Shown piece by piece: positions 1 through 5,476 of a stretch of DNA of 5,476 nt. The notes below the pieces were generated by a model. That model was not told where the DNA came from, ran no database searches, and saw only the letters and a program-made list of their open reading frames with translations. This stretch comes from Chloroflexota bacterium (GTDB lineage: Bacteria > Chloroflexota > Limnocylindria > Limnocylindrales > CSP1-4). Position 1 is the first letter of the stretch. Every line of letters starts with the position of its first letter. Location: positions 1 to 5,476 of the forward strand of contig JAJYDP010000373.1 in the NCBI GenBank assembly GCA_021777365.1, given 5' to 3'. The translations under genes and the position numbers were made by a program.

Positions 1-336
1 GGCCGGCCCGAACGAGACGTGCCCGTGCTCGTCGCGGTGCGATTCGGCGAGGGCAAGGGTGGGCGGAAACACGAAGCGCTTCCAGGAGGTCGGCCCGACG
101 GCGTAGGCGAAGTACCGCTCGTCGGCATGGTCCACCAGGCGATACCGGCCCGGGGCCTGCTCCGACCCGACCCCCCTGGGGAGGTCCCCGACGGTGCGGA
201 CCTCGCCGTACACGATCGCGCCGTCGGCCACGGTGGGACCGATCACGGTGCGACCGTCCTCGGCGAGCAGGTCGATGAGCTGCTGGAATCCGGCGCGGGG
301 CAGGAAGCCGGCCGCGCTCCTCGTGTCGGTTGTCAC
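1..336 (-). CDS. Hydrogenase/sulfite reductase-type FeS beta subunit (HydB/AsrA-like), N-terminal part
   Basis: The first 112 codons of a gene that leaves the window at the left edge. The family protein (about 340-370 aa) is the 4Fe-4S dicluster beta subunit that passes electrons between the flavoprotein gamma subunit and the [NiFe] core of cytosolic group 3b hydrogenases, or works in anaerobic sulfite reductase. Visible signs are the N-terminal helix FLPRAGFQQLIDLL (residues 10-23), YGEV at 43-46, the 'DLPRG...GRYRL' stretch at 51-67, and SWKRFVFPP near residue 84, which matches the conserved 'PPKKFFFKP' segment of archaeal sulfhydrogenase beta subunits as I remember it. No cysteine occurs in this part; the cluster ligands would lie beyond the edge. 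The start is GTG at 336-334, with AGGA (plus-strand tcct, 342-345) five bases upstream and the preceding stop 11 bases away, so it is probably co-transcribed and coupled with the CNB gene. The family is fairly sure; hydrogenase rather than sulfite reductase is inferred from the neighbour. Confidence 0.8.
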   Translation of the reverse strand, partial: MTTDTRSAAGFLPRAGFQQLIDLLAEDGRTVIGPTVADGAIVYGEVRTVGDLPRGVGSEQAPGRYRLVDHADERYFAYAVGPTSWKRFVFPPTLALAESHRDEHGHVSFGPA

Positions 337-347
337 GTCGATCCTGG

Positions 348-842
348 CTACCTCGCGAACAGGTCGAGCATCTGGAGCCGGGTGGCGTTGAGCCGCCGCG
401 CCAGGGCCTGCAGCACCCGCGGGTAGAGCACCGCGGCCAGGTCGTGGTCGGCCGCGAGGGCCGCCCGCAGGCCAGGTCCGTCGAGCGCGAGCACGTCGAC
501 CGGCTGCAGCGCGACGACCGTCGAGGTGGAGCGGTACGGGGGGACGAGCGCGGACTGCCCGAAGATGTCGCCGGGCTCGACGGTCAGGATCGTGATCCAG
601 CCCTGCTCGGGGACCAGGGTCCGCAGCGAGACGCGCCCGCTCAGCACGATGCCCAGCTCGTTCGCCAGCTGGCCCTCGGTGAGGAGCGTGGTGCCGGCGG
701 ACGCCTGGTAGCGCCGGGACAGTGCCGCGAGGCGCACCTGGGTGTCAGGCGGCAGGTTGGCGCCGAACCAGGTCGCGTTCAGGAGCGCCACGAACTCGGC
801 GTCGTGTTCGGTCCGAGACGTGGAGCCCTCGGTCTGAGGCAT
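348..842 (-). CDS. Crp-like cyclic nucleotide-binding domain protein without DNA-binding domain
   Basis: A 164-residue protein that is almost entirely one cyclic nucleotide-binding (CNB) beta-roll with flanking helices. The roll spans about residues 28-125, including LLTEGQLANELGIVLSGRVSL at 53-73 and the phosphate-binding cassette region GDIFGQSALVPPYRSTSTVVAL at 91-112. A helical tail, LYPRVLQALARRLNATRLQMLDLFAR, ends the protein. The helix-turn-helix of Crp/Fnr factors (another ~70-80 residues) is absent, so direct DNA binding is unlikely. In the cassette, the usual FGE glutamate is Q, and the phosphate-binding Arg of the R-S-A-x-V motif appears shifted by one position (RSTSTV), so cAMP binding is doubtful. 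ATG at 842 was chosen over longer in-frame starts because GGAGG (plus 851-855) lies eight bases upstream and the N-terminal extension up to 989 is low-complexity. It sits directly ahead of an FeS beta subunit, an arrangement I recall from actinobacterial and related group 3b hydrogenase operons. A sensory or accessory role there is inferred. Confidence 0.85.
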   Translation of the reverse strand: MPQTEGSTSRTEHDAEFVALLNATWFGANLPPDTQVRLAALSRRYQASAGTTLLTEGQLANELGIVLSGRVSLRTLVPEQGWITILTVEPGDIFGQSALVPPYRSTSTVVALQPVDVLALDGPGLRAALAADHDLAAVLYPRVLQALARRLNATRLQMLDLFAR

Positions 843-880
843 CGAGTGGACCTCCGTTTGGGGGCAGGCGGGACGGGCCG

Positions 881-930
881 CTGCAGGCCCATGGGACCAT
901 CTCCTCGGTCCACGGGGACAGGGCCTGCGG
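881..930 (-). repeat. Long inverted repeat upstream of the CNB/FeS operon
   Basis: GCAGGCCC at 883-890 is the exact reverse complement of GGGCCTGC at 921-928; allowing one G-T pair extends each arm to ten bases (881-890 and 921-930). Nested inside, GGACC (894-898) faces GGTCC (907-911). As minus-strand RNA, upstream of the CNB gene ATG at 842, this could fold into a two-tier hairpin whose apex exposes GAGGAGAT. It could be a leader structure or an operator dyad. There is no homopolymer run to suggest an intrinsic terminator. Function is unknown, and GC-rich DNA produces such repeats by chance fairly often. Confidence 0.4.
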
Positions 931-963
931 TCACGCGAACGCGGTCCGTCCTTCCCGCGCTCT

Positions 964-981
964 CGCCCCGCTCTCGGGGCG
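964..981. repeat. Perfect 7-bp hairpin before the membrane-protein promoter
   Basis: CGCCCCG (964-970), loop CTCT, CGGGGCG (975-981). This compact perfect dyad lies 10 bases upstream of the -10-like TACGAT at 992-997, so it covers the spacer/-35 region of that putative promoter. It could be an operator or simply a GC-rich hairpin. It is not followed by a T-run on either strand, so an intrinsic terminator is unlikely. Confidence 0.4.
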
Positions 982-991
982 CCCTTCACGG

Positions 992-997
992 TACGAT
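992..997 (+). promoter_or_regulatory. Putative -10 element for a leaderless transcript
   Basis: TACGAT matches the -10 consensus TATAAT at four of six positions, including the key second A and last T. It ends six bases before the GTG at 1004, so transcription would begin at or next to the start codon and give a leaderless mRNA. There is no Shine-Dalgarno sequence before that GTG, which fits. No convincing -35 hexamer is seen at 16-18 bases spacing. Confidence 0.45.
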
Positions 998-1003
998 GAA
1001 ACG

Positions 1004-1465
1004 GTGCGACTCCGTGGCGGGCGCGTCCGCCGTGCGGCGACCTATGGCATCTCCGGCGCGCTGATGGAGAGCGCGTTCACCTCGGCCCGATTGTCGCGCG
1101 TCGCGCGGTCCCCGCGCCTGGCGGGCCCCGCCACGGCCTGGATGCTGCCGATCTATGCGCTCGCGCTGCCGCTGTTCGAGCCCGCGCACGAGCGCCTCCG
1201 GGACCGGCCGGCATGGCAGCGGGGCGCCACGTACGCGGCCGGGATCCTGGCGGTCGAGGCGGCCACCGGCTGGCTGCTCAGGCGGGCGACCGGGCAGTGC
1301 CCGTGGGACTACGCGGGGCGGACCCGCTGGCACGTGGCGGGGCTCGCGCGCCTCGACTACGCTCCGTTATGGGCCGCGGCCGGCCTCTGCGCGGAGCGCC
1401 TGCACGACGCGATGACCGCCCCGTGCGCTACACTCCCCGGGCGTGGGCCGGTAGCTCAACGGTAG
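1004..1465 (+). CDS. Four-helix membrane protein, putative ABC-transporter-permease-like (CmpB-type, COG4905-like)
   Basis: A 153-residue integral membrane protein with four predicted helices at about 10-30, 43-62, 73-93 and 116-136. Conserved blocks are WMLPIYALALPLFEP (47-61), a basic RG before helix 3, GQCPWDY (97-103) and RLDYAPLW (116-123). Together they match the small membrane family often labelled 'putative ABC transporter permease' (PF06541 type) as I recall it. That label is weak: no ATPase or binding protein is nearby and the true role is unknown. GTG at 1004 was chosen because it just precedes helix 1 and lies six bases after a -10-like TACGAT, suggesting leaderless translation; longer in-frame starts only add a low-complexity, shadow-like sequence overlapping the divergent gene. 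Oddly, no stop occurs until TAG at 1463-1465, so the last seven codons lie in the 5' part of the tRNA-Lys gene. The gene is short but similar in size to relatives. Confidence 0.8.
   Translation: MRLRGGRVRRAATYGISGALMESAFTSARLSRVARSPRLAGPATAWMLPIYALALPLFEPAHERLRDRPAWQRGATYAAGILAVEAATGWLLRRATGQCPWDYAGRTRWHVAGLARLDYAPLWAAAGLCAERLHDAMTAPCATLPGRGPVAQR
1429..1434 (+). promoter_or_regulatory. Putative -10 element of the tRNA-Lys promoter
   Basis: TACACT lies 10 bases before the mature tRNA 5' end at 1445, placing initiation near 1441. TACACT is a common -10 form at stable-RNA promoters of high-GC bacteria. It lies inside the 3' coding part of the membrane-protein gene. No clear TTGACA-like -35 is visible at standard spacing, so the tRNA may also come from read-through of the upstream gene. 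Confidence 0.45.
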
Positions 1466-1519
1466 AGCAGCTGCCTCTTAAGCAGCGGGTTGAGAGTTCG
1501 AGTCTCTCCCGGCTCACCA
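1445..1519 (+). tRNA. trnK: tRNA-Lys (anticodon CUU)
   Basis: A complete 75-base cloverleaf. The acceptor stem GGGCCGG (1445-1451) pairs with CCGGCTC (1509-1515), including one G-U. The D-stem is GCTC/GAGC. The anticodon stem GCTGC/GCAGC encloses the loop CTCTTAA, so the anticodon is CTT. The variable loop is GGGTT, and the T-arm is GAGAG-TTCGAGT-CTCTC. Discriminator A73 is followed by an encoded CCA (1517-1519). U35, U36 and A73 agree with lysyl-tRNA identity; it reads AAG, the preferred Lys codon in GC-rich genomes. Its first 21 bases overlap the end of the upstream reading frame. The convergent EAL gene ends 13 bases after it, with no T-rich terminator between. Confidence 0.97.
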
Positions 1520-1532
1520 CCTCCTCAGCGGG

Positions 1533-3152
1533 TCAGTCGACCGGGACGGGCGCGGCGCTTCCCGGTGCACGGCCGGAGCCCCAGGCTTGCGTCCCGCCGC
1601 CGACCGGCGCGAGCGGCACCGGCCGGCCGAGCAGGTAGCCCTGGCCGCCGTGGATGTCAAGCGCCACCAGCGTCGCGAGCTCCCCCTCCGTCTCGATCCC
1701 CTCGGCGATCAGACTGCAGCCGACGGCGTCGGCGAAGTGGTGCAGCCCCGCGAGGAGGGACTGGCGGGCCGGGTCGGTGTCGATCCCGGCCACCAGCGAG
1801 CGGTCGATCTTCACGATCTGCGGCCGAAGCTCCAGGATGTGGCGCAGGCTCGCGAAGCCGGCCCCGGCGTCGTCGACGGCGACCTGCACGTCGATCCCGA
1901 GCGCCGCGACCGCCGCGCGGAACGCCGCGTAGTCGTTGATGGCCTGGTGTTCGGTGACCTCCAGCACCAACCGTCCCGGGTAGCTTGCGACGATGGAGCG
2001 CAACGGCTCACCGGCCACGATGACCGCCGGCGAGACGTTCACGTTGAGCCACGGGCGAGCGGGCAACGCCACGGCCGCCCGCAGCGCCGCGGTCAGCGCG
2101 GCGATCTCCAGCTCGGTGCCCAGCCCCACCGCGGCCGCCTCCCGGAACTGCTCGTCCGGGGGCGTGCCGTCGTCGAACCGCGTCAGCGCCTCGTAGCCGA
2201 TCACGGCGAGGCTGGGGAGGTCGACGATCGGTTGGAAGACCGGCCGGAACGCGCGCTGCTCGACCACGTTCCGGATCCGCTCACGGGTCCGGCTGAGCTG
2301 GGCGCGCGACGAGATCGAGGGCCCCAGGACCGCGCTCGCGATCGCCGCGAACTCCACCAGAGCGGGCAGCCGCTCGGTCAGGCGGTCTGACGCCTCCGGG
2401 TCGGACGACCCTACCTCGAGCAGCCCGACGACGTCGCGGTCGATCCGCAGGGGGACGTAGCCGAGGGCGCGCACGTGCAGCTCGTGGAACGCGCGGTTGA
2501 AGGGGTGACCGCGCTCCTTCACCCATCCCTGCACCCACGGGCCCTCGACGGCACGCGAGCGCAGCTCGCGGGTGCGCGCCTCGGGCAGGCGATGGCAGTC
2601 GATGGGTCGCCCACTCGAGGCCGCCGCCCCGAGCGGCGTGGCACGCCCGTCCGGATCGAAGGCGAGCACCAGCGCCAGCGTCGCCTCCGGGAGCTGGGCG
2701 ATCTGCCGGCAGACTGCCTCGGCGGTCTCCTCGGGCGTGGCCTGTGGGTGGAGGGCGGCCAGCGCATGTGCGACCAGGGCGCGCTCGCGGGCACGTGCCT
2801 GCTCGCGGGCCTCGGCCTGCCGCTCCCGCGTCACGTCCCGCTTCACCGCCACGTAGCCAGAGGTGGCGCCCGTGGGGCTGCAGACGGGGGAGATCGTGGC
2901 CTCCTCGGTGATGAGCGAGCCGTCCTTGCGGCGGTTGACGAGGTCGCCCTCCCAGGAACGTCCGGCGGTGAGGGTCTGCCACATCGCCGCGTAGAAGGCG
3001 GGCGACTGCGCCCCGCTCTGGAGCAGCCGCGGATTCCGGCCGATCACCTCGGCACGCGAGTAGCCGGTGACCCGCTCGAAGGCGGGATTGACGTACTCGA
3101 TGGCCCCGGTCACGTCGGTCATGAGGACCGATTCGGTCGACTGCTCGATCAC
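1533..3152 (-). CDS. PAS-GAF-EAL protein, cyclic-di-GMP phosphodiesterase (downstream half of a split gene)
   Basis: Read from GTG at 3152 this is 539 residues. It has a PAS domain at ~1-110 (VIEQSTESVLMTD...YVNPAFERVTGYS, then a PAC-like VAVKRDVTRERQ), a GAF-like domain at ~117-275, and an EAL domain at ~295-515. EAL domains hydrolyse c-di-GMP to pGpG. Catalytic motifs look intact: YEALTRF (E321), NVNVSP (370-375), LEVTE (397-401), DDAGAGFASL (D427, D428), KIDRS (K448), AEGIETE (E484) and QGYLLGRP (Q504). No GGDEF domain is present, so a pure phosphodiesterase is likely. The frame stays open upstream to about 3257, where RREELAADLACGVETLRAR is clearly the end of the GAF domain begun by the adjoining gene. 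The start is therefore uncertain: GTG 3152 overlaps the upstream stop as GTGA, and ATG 3122 is an alternative. It was probably one protein with the upstream half. Confidence 0.85.
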   Translation of the reverse strand: MIEQSTESVLMTDVTGAIEYVNPAFERVTGYSRAEVIGRNPRLLQSGAQSPAFYAAMWQTLTAGRSWEGDLVNRRKDGSLITEEATISPVCSPTGATSGYVAVKRDVTRERQAEAREQARARERALVAHALAALHPQATPEETAEAVCRQIAQLPEATLALVLAFDPDGRATPLGAAASSGRPIDCHRLPEARTRELRSRAVEGPWVQGWVKERGHPFNRAFHELHVRALGYVPLRIDRDVVGLLEVGSSDPEASDRLTERLPALVEFAAIASAVLGPSISSRAQLSRTRERIRNVVEQRAFRPVFQPIVDLPSLAVIGYEALTRFDDGTPPDEQFREAAAVGLGTELEIAALTAALRAAVALPARPWLNVNVSPAVIVAGEPLRSIVASYPGRLVLEVTEHQAINDYAAFRAAVAALGIDVQVAVDDAGAGFASLRHILELRPQIVKIDRSLVAGIDTDPARQSLLAGLHHFADAVGCSLIAEGIETEGELATLVALDIHGGQGYLLGRPVPLAPVGGGTQAWGSGRAPGSAAPVPVD

Positions 3153-4327
3153 GGTCGCCAGCCGGAGGCGTTCGGCCTCGGCCGCCGCGGCGCCGGCACG
3201 TGCCCGCAGCGTCTCGACGCCGCAGGCGAGGTCGGCCGCCAGCTCCTCGCGGCGTAGATGACCAGGGTGCCGAAGACCGCCTCGCCGCTGCGCAGGGGCA
3301 GCGCCGCGAGCGAGCGGTAGCCGCGCGCGAGCGTCTCGGCGCGCCAGGCGAGCGTGGGATCGGACGCCACGTCGTGGCTCACCACCGTCCGGCCCTCCCG
3401 GATGGAGACGCCCGCCGGCTCCCCGCCCCCCTGGCCATCGAGGTGCCAGCTGAGGGCGATGGCGTCGAGGTAGCCGCCGTCCCTTCCGGCCCGGGCCGCC
3501 GGACGGATCGACCCCGCCGAGTCGTCCGTGCGGTACCCCACCCATGCGTCGCGGAAGCCGCCCGGGTCGACGACGGCCCGGCAGATGGCCTCGAGAAACT
3601 CGGGCTCGCGTTCAGCCCGCACGAGGGCCTGGTTGGCCGCGCTGAGTGTCCGCTGCACCCGGATCAGGCGGGCCAGGGCCGCGTCGACCGCGCGCTGCTC
3701 GGTGACGTCGCGAGCCACCCCCTCGAGCGCCAGGTACTCTCCGTGTGCGTCCATCACCGGCGTGCTGCGCTGCTCGAGCCAGACCCAGTGTCCGTCGGCG
3801 TGGCGCGCGCGCAGGACCATCGGCCGGGTCTCGCGCCAGGTGCCGGAGATCGGGTCCAGCAACGGCAGGTCGTCCGGATGGACCACGCGGGCGAGGAGCC
3901 CGGGATCCGCGTGGAACGCCTCGGGCGGATACCCGAGCACCCGCTCGATCGCCGGGCTCACGTACTCGAAGGCGGGAGCGGGCTCGAGCGCGTACCGGAA
4001 GATGACGTCCTGGACGTGCTCGGCGAGCAGCCGGAGGCGGCGCTCCCGGGTCTCCAGTTCGCCCGCCTGTCTCGCCCGGAGCGCGTCATGGCGGTGGAGC
4101 ATGATGGCCAGCAGCAGGCCGGTCACCGCCACGAAGGCCGAGCCCTTGAGCGTCTCCACCGCGGTCCGGACACTCGGGTCCGGGAACAGCAGGCCCGCGA
4201 CCTGGTCGCTCAGCGCGATCCAGAGCGCCGCGCAGACGACGTAGACGAGCACGATCGCCCTGCCCGACGGCGCGCCCACGCGGCCCCCGGGCGCAAAGAT
4301 GCTCGGTCGACCGTTGAGCGGCGGCAC
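3149..4327 (-). CDS. Membrane-anchored PAS-GAF sensor, truncated by a frameshift (upstream half of a split EAL protein)
   Basis: 392 residues. Two membrane helices at about 24-48 (AIVLVYVVCAALWIALSD...) and 59-78 form the short hairpin anchor common in PAS/EAL and PAS/kinase sensors. A PAS domain follows at ~95-212 (FEYVSPAIERVLGYPPEAF, then VARDVTEQR), and a GAF domain starts at ~219 (VQRTLSAANQALVRAEREPEFLEAICRAV) and runs to GTLVIYAA at 353-360. After residue 360 the frame becomes Arg/Pro-rich sequence with no GAF character and stops at 3149-3151. The missing GAF end is found one frame over. Alone it could sense a ligand but has no output domain. The start is GTG 4327 with no clear Shine-Dalgarno; an in-frame GTG at 4279, preceded by GGGGG, is also possible and leaves the membrane helices intact. 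The stop TGA overlaps the next gene's GTG. Confidence 0.75.
   Translation of the reverse strand: MPPLNGRPSIFAPGGRVGAPSGRAIVLVYVVCAALWIALSDQVAGLLFPDPSVRTAVETLKGSAFVAVTGLLLAIMLHRHDALRARQAGELETRERRLRLLAEHVQDVIFRYALEPAPAFEYVSPAIERVLGYPPEAFHADPGLLARVVHPDDLPLLDPISGTWRETRPMVLRARHADGHWVWLEQRSTPVMDAHGEYLALEGVARDVTEQRAVDAALARLIRVQRTLSAANQALVRAEREPEFLEAICRAVVDPGGFRDAWVGYRTDDSAGSIRPAARAGRDGGYLDAIALSWHLDGQGGGEPAGVSIREGRTVVSHDVASDPTLAWRAETLARGYRSLAALPLRSGEAVFGTLVIYAARSWRPTSPAASRRCGHVPAPRRPRPNASGWRP
3241..3262 (-). other. Frameshift/deletion scar inside the first GAF domain
   Basis: On the minus strand, the upstream frame reads G-T-L-V-I-Y-A-A down to about 3251. The next frame then continues with R-R-E-E-L-A-A-D-L-A-C-G-V from about 3254. 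Both belong to the same GAF domain, but the dozen or so residues that usually lie between them ('..EPDAFD.EE..' type) are missing. So this is not a simple one-base slip but an apparent loss of 3n+1 bases. No slippery heptamer is seen. The cause may be natural deletion or an assembly error. Confidence 0.75.
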
Positions 4328-4518
4328 AGCGTGTCTACGGTCGAGGACGGGTCACCCGGTCGCCATGACCCGAAGGTACGGGTCTCGCGGCCAGAAGGAT
4401 CCGCCGTCCTGGACCGCGGGCCTCGTGCGGACCACGGCGACGGCGCCGACGGACGAAGCGTCGCGACGGTGCCCCGGGACGCGCCGAGCGGTTGGCCGCC
4501 CCGGCGGCTCGCCCGCGA
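4328..4518. other. Intergenic region between malic enzyme and the PAS-GAF sensor
   Basis: 191 bases without a supportable gene. The short open frames crossing it have no recognisable protein features and overlap the malic enzyme in other frames. On the minus strand, TAGACA (plus 4333-4338) lies five bases before the GTG at 4327 and could be a weak -10 for the sensor gene, but there is no matching -35. A GC hairpin near 4494-4508 is listed separately. Confidence 0.5.
4494..4508 (-). terminator. Possible GC hairpin after the malic enzyme
   Basis: GCCGC (4495-4499) and GCGGC (4504-4508) form a 5-bp stem, extended by a G-C pair across a tight loop. It begins ten bases downstream of the malic-enzyme stop in the minus orientation. 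No U-run follows, so it fits only loosely with an intrinsic terminator; it may be a transcript-end stabiliser or chance. Confidence 0.25.
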
Positions 4519-5476
4519 TCAGAGCGCAGCGATCGCCGATGCCGCCACGTACCGCGGGTAAGCCGGATACCACATGGCGTCGTCGATCGCCCGCTCGATC
4601 TGCTCGTCGTGGATGCCGCGTCCCACCCCGCAGTCACGGGCCTGGCACACCACGCGCACCGCGATGGCCCGCGTCACTTCGCGCAGCGAGCCGACCGGCG
4701 GGTAGAGCGAGCCGGCCGCGAGCCGCTCCGGTGTCGCCATGTCGGCCAGGGTGTGGGCGGCGACCAGGAACATCTCGTCCGTCACCTCGCGCGCGTCGGC
4801 GACGATCGCACCCAGGCCCACGCCGGGGAACACGAACACGTTGTTGGCCTGTCCGATCAGCCGCGGCTCGCCCGCGACCTCCACCGGCGGGAATGGGCTG
4901 CCGGTCGCCACGATCGCGCGGCCCTCGGTCCACCGCAGGATGTCCTCGGGAAGCGCCTCGGACTTGGACGTCGGGTTCGAGAGCGGCATCACGATGGGGA
5001 TGCGCGCGTGCTTCGCCATTTCCCGGATGGCCGCCTCGGTGAACGATCCGGGGGTTCCGCTGGTGCCGATCAGCATGGTTGGCCGCATCCGCCGGACCAC
5101 CTCCTCGAGGTCGAAGGGGCCCTCGCCGACGAACCCGTGCGCCGCCATGACCTGCGGCGTCATCGCGAACTCGAGCTTGTCGGGGTCCAGCGGCGCGCGA
5201 CCGGTGTGCACCAGGCCGTGCGTGTCGAGCATGGCGATCGCCTGCGCGACCGTGGCTCGTTCCGCTCCCTCGCGCTCCATGGCGACGCGCACCAGGCGCG
5301 CGACCCCGACGCCGGCCGCCCCGGAACCCACGAACACGAGCCGCTGGCGATGGAGCGGCTCATCGAGGATGCGCAGCGCGGCGATGAGCCCTGCGAGCAC
5401 CACGCCCGCGGTGCCCTGGATGTCGTCGTTGAAGCTGGCGACGCGGTGCCGGAATCGGTCCAGGATGCGGATCGCG
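4519..5476 (-). CDS. maeA: Malic enzyme, large (MaeA/SfcA) type, C-terminal 318 residues
   Basis: Oxidative decarboxylation of malate to pyruvate and CO2 with reduction of NAD(P), in the cytosol. The gene enters from the right edge; family members are about 550-600 aa, so roughly 250 N-terminal residues lie outside. The visible part opens with the malic-enzyme signature FNDDIQGTA (residues 15-23). The Rossmann glycine motif GSGAAGVGVA follows at about residues 51-60, then LIGTSGTPGSFTEAAI, the SNPTSKSE block, RAIVATGSPFPPV and GQANNVFVFPGVGLGA. SNPTSKSE and GQ.NN.FVFPG separate it from the short MaeB type. The end WYPAYPRYV.A is typical of the large bacterial form. Frame and motifs are intact. 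NAD versus NADP preference cannot be decided from what is visible. GTG at 5403 is internal, not the start, because the signature motif lies upstream of it. The next gene on this strand begins 191 bases downstream and is probably separate. Confidence 0.95.
   Translation of the reverse strand, partial: AIRILDRFRHRVASFNDDIQGTAGVVLAGLIAALRILDEPLHRQRLVFVGSGAAGVGVARLVRVAMEREGAERATVAQAIAMLDTHGLVHTGRAPLDPDKLEFAMTPQVMAAHGFVGEGPFDLEEVVRRMRPTMLIGTSGTPGSFTEAAIREMAKHARIPIVMPLSNPTSKSEALPEDILRWTEGRAIVATGSPFPPVEVAGEPRLIGQANNVFVFPGVGLGAIVADAREVTDEMFLVAAHTLADMATPERLAAGSLYPPVGSLREVTRAIAVRVVCQARDCGVGRGIHDEQIERAIDDAMWYPAYPRYVAASAIAAL

Noticed and set aside
171..184. C/G homopolymer runs in the FeS subunit gene as a possible frameshift site
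   Set aside because: Family-like sequence continues in the same frame on both sides, so the frame is intact.
348..989. Longer N-terminus for the CNB protein starting at 989
   Set aside because: The extra 49 residues are Arg/Pro-rich and overlap the divergent promoter region; ATG 842 has a well-spaced GGAGG.
3126..3138. Perfect 6+1+6 palindrome GACCGA-T-TCGGTC near the start of the EAL half
   Set aside because: It encodes the ordinary PAS residues of the S-T-E-S-V segment, and no promoter or start feature lines up with it; probably chance.
1587..3257. Two plus-strand open frames (1587-2390, 2475-3257) opposite the EAL gene
   Set aside because: Low-complexity shadow translations, while the minus strand has complete catalytic motifs across the same bases.
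3241..3262. Programmed ribosomal frameshifting in the PAS-GAF gene
   Set aside because: No slippery heptamer at the junction, and conserved GAF residues are missing there, which slippage would not explain.
3200..4561. Long plus-strand open frame (453 codons) opposite the PAS-GAF gene
   Set aside because: Arg/Gly/Pro-rich composition with no domain features; it mirrors a real coding frame in GC-rich DNA where stops are rare.
4299..5042. Plus-strand open frame opposite the malic enzyme and the intergenic region
   Set aside because: Strong Arg/Pro/Ser bias and no recognisable motif; overlaps the clear malic-enzyme gene.

Overview
The window is GC-rich, compact bacterial DNA with C/G-ending codons throughout. 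The gene set (Crp-like protein plus FeS hydrogenase-type subunit, large malic enzyme, CmpB-type membrane protein, PAS/GAF/EAL signalling protein) and two genes with GTG starts fit a high-GC Gram-positive or Chloroflexota-like bacterium. The sequence alone does not settle the phylum.

Layout, left to right. Positions 1-842 are on the minus strand: a cyclic-nucleotide-binding-fold protein without a DNA-binding domain, followed 11 bases later by the start of an FeS-type hydrogenase/sulfite-reductase beta subunit that runs off the left edge. This is probably the head of a group 3b [NiFe]-hydrogenase (sulfhydrogenase-type) operon; the hydrogenase subunits themselves would lie outside the window. 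A 161-base divergent intergenic region (843-1003) holds two inverted repeats and a promoter-like element. Positions 1004-1465 on the plus strand encode a small four-helix membrane protein of the CmpB-type family. Its reading frame ends inside the D-arm of a complete tRNA-Lys(CUU) gene with encoded CCA (1445-1519).

Positions 1533-4327 on the minus strand carry what looks like one ancestral membrane-anchored PAS-GAF-PAS-GAF-EAL cyclic-di-GMP phosphodiesterase, now split into two frames. The break is near 3251, inside the first GAF domain. The upstream frame stops at a GTGA overlap with an in-frame GTG that sits at the boundary of the second PAS domain. Either the gene is broken (or misassembled), or it is read as two translationally coupled polypeptides. 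All EAL catalytic motifs remain.

Positions 4328-4518 are non-coding. From 4519 to the right edge, on the minus strand, is the C-terminal 318 residues of a large-type malic enzyme.

Taken together, the window shows three metabolic/signalling modules (soluble hydrogenase start, c-di-GMP turnover, malate decarboxylation to pyruvate) flanking one tRNA gene. No mobile element, CRISPR array or defence system is visible. The most interesting points are the split EAL gene with its GTGA junction, the gene-tRNA overlap, and the CNB protein with an altered ligand site at the head of the hydrogenase-type operon.
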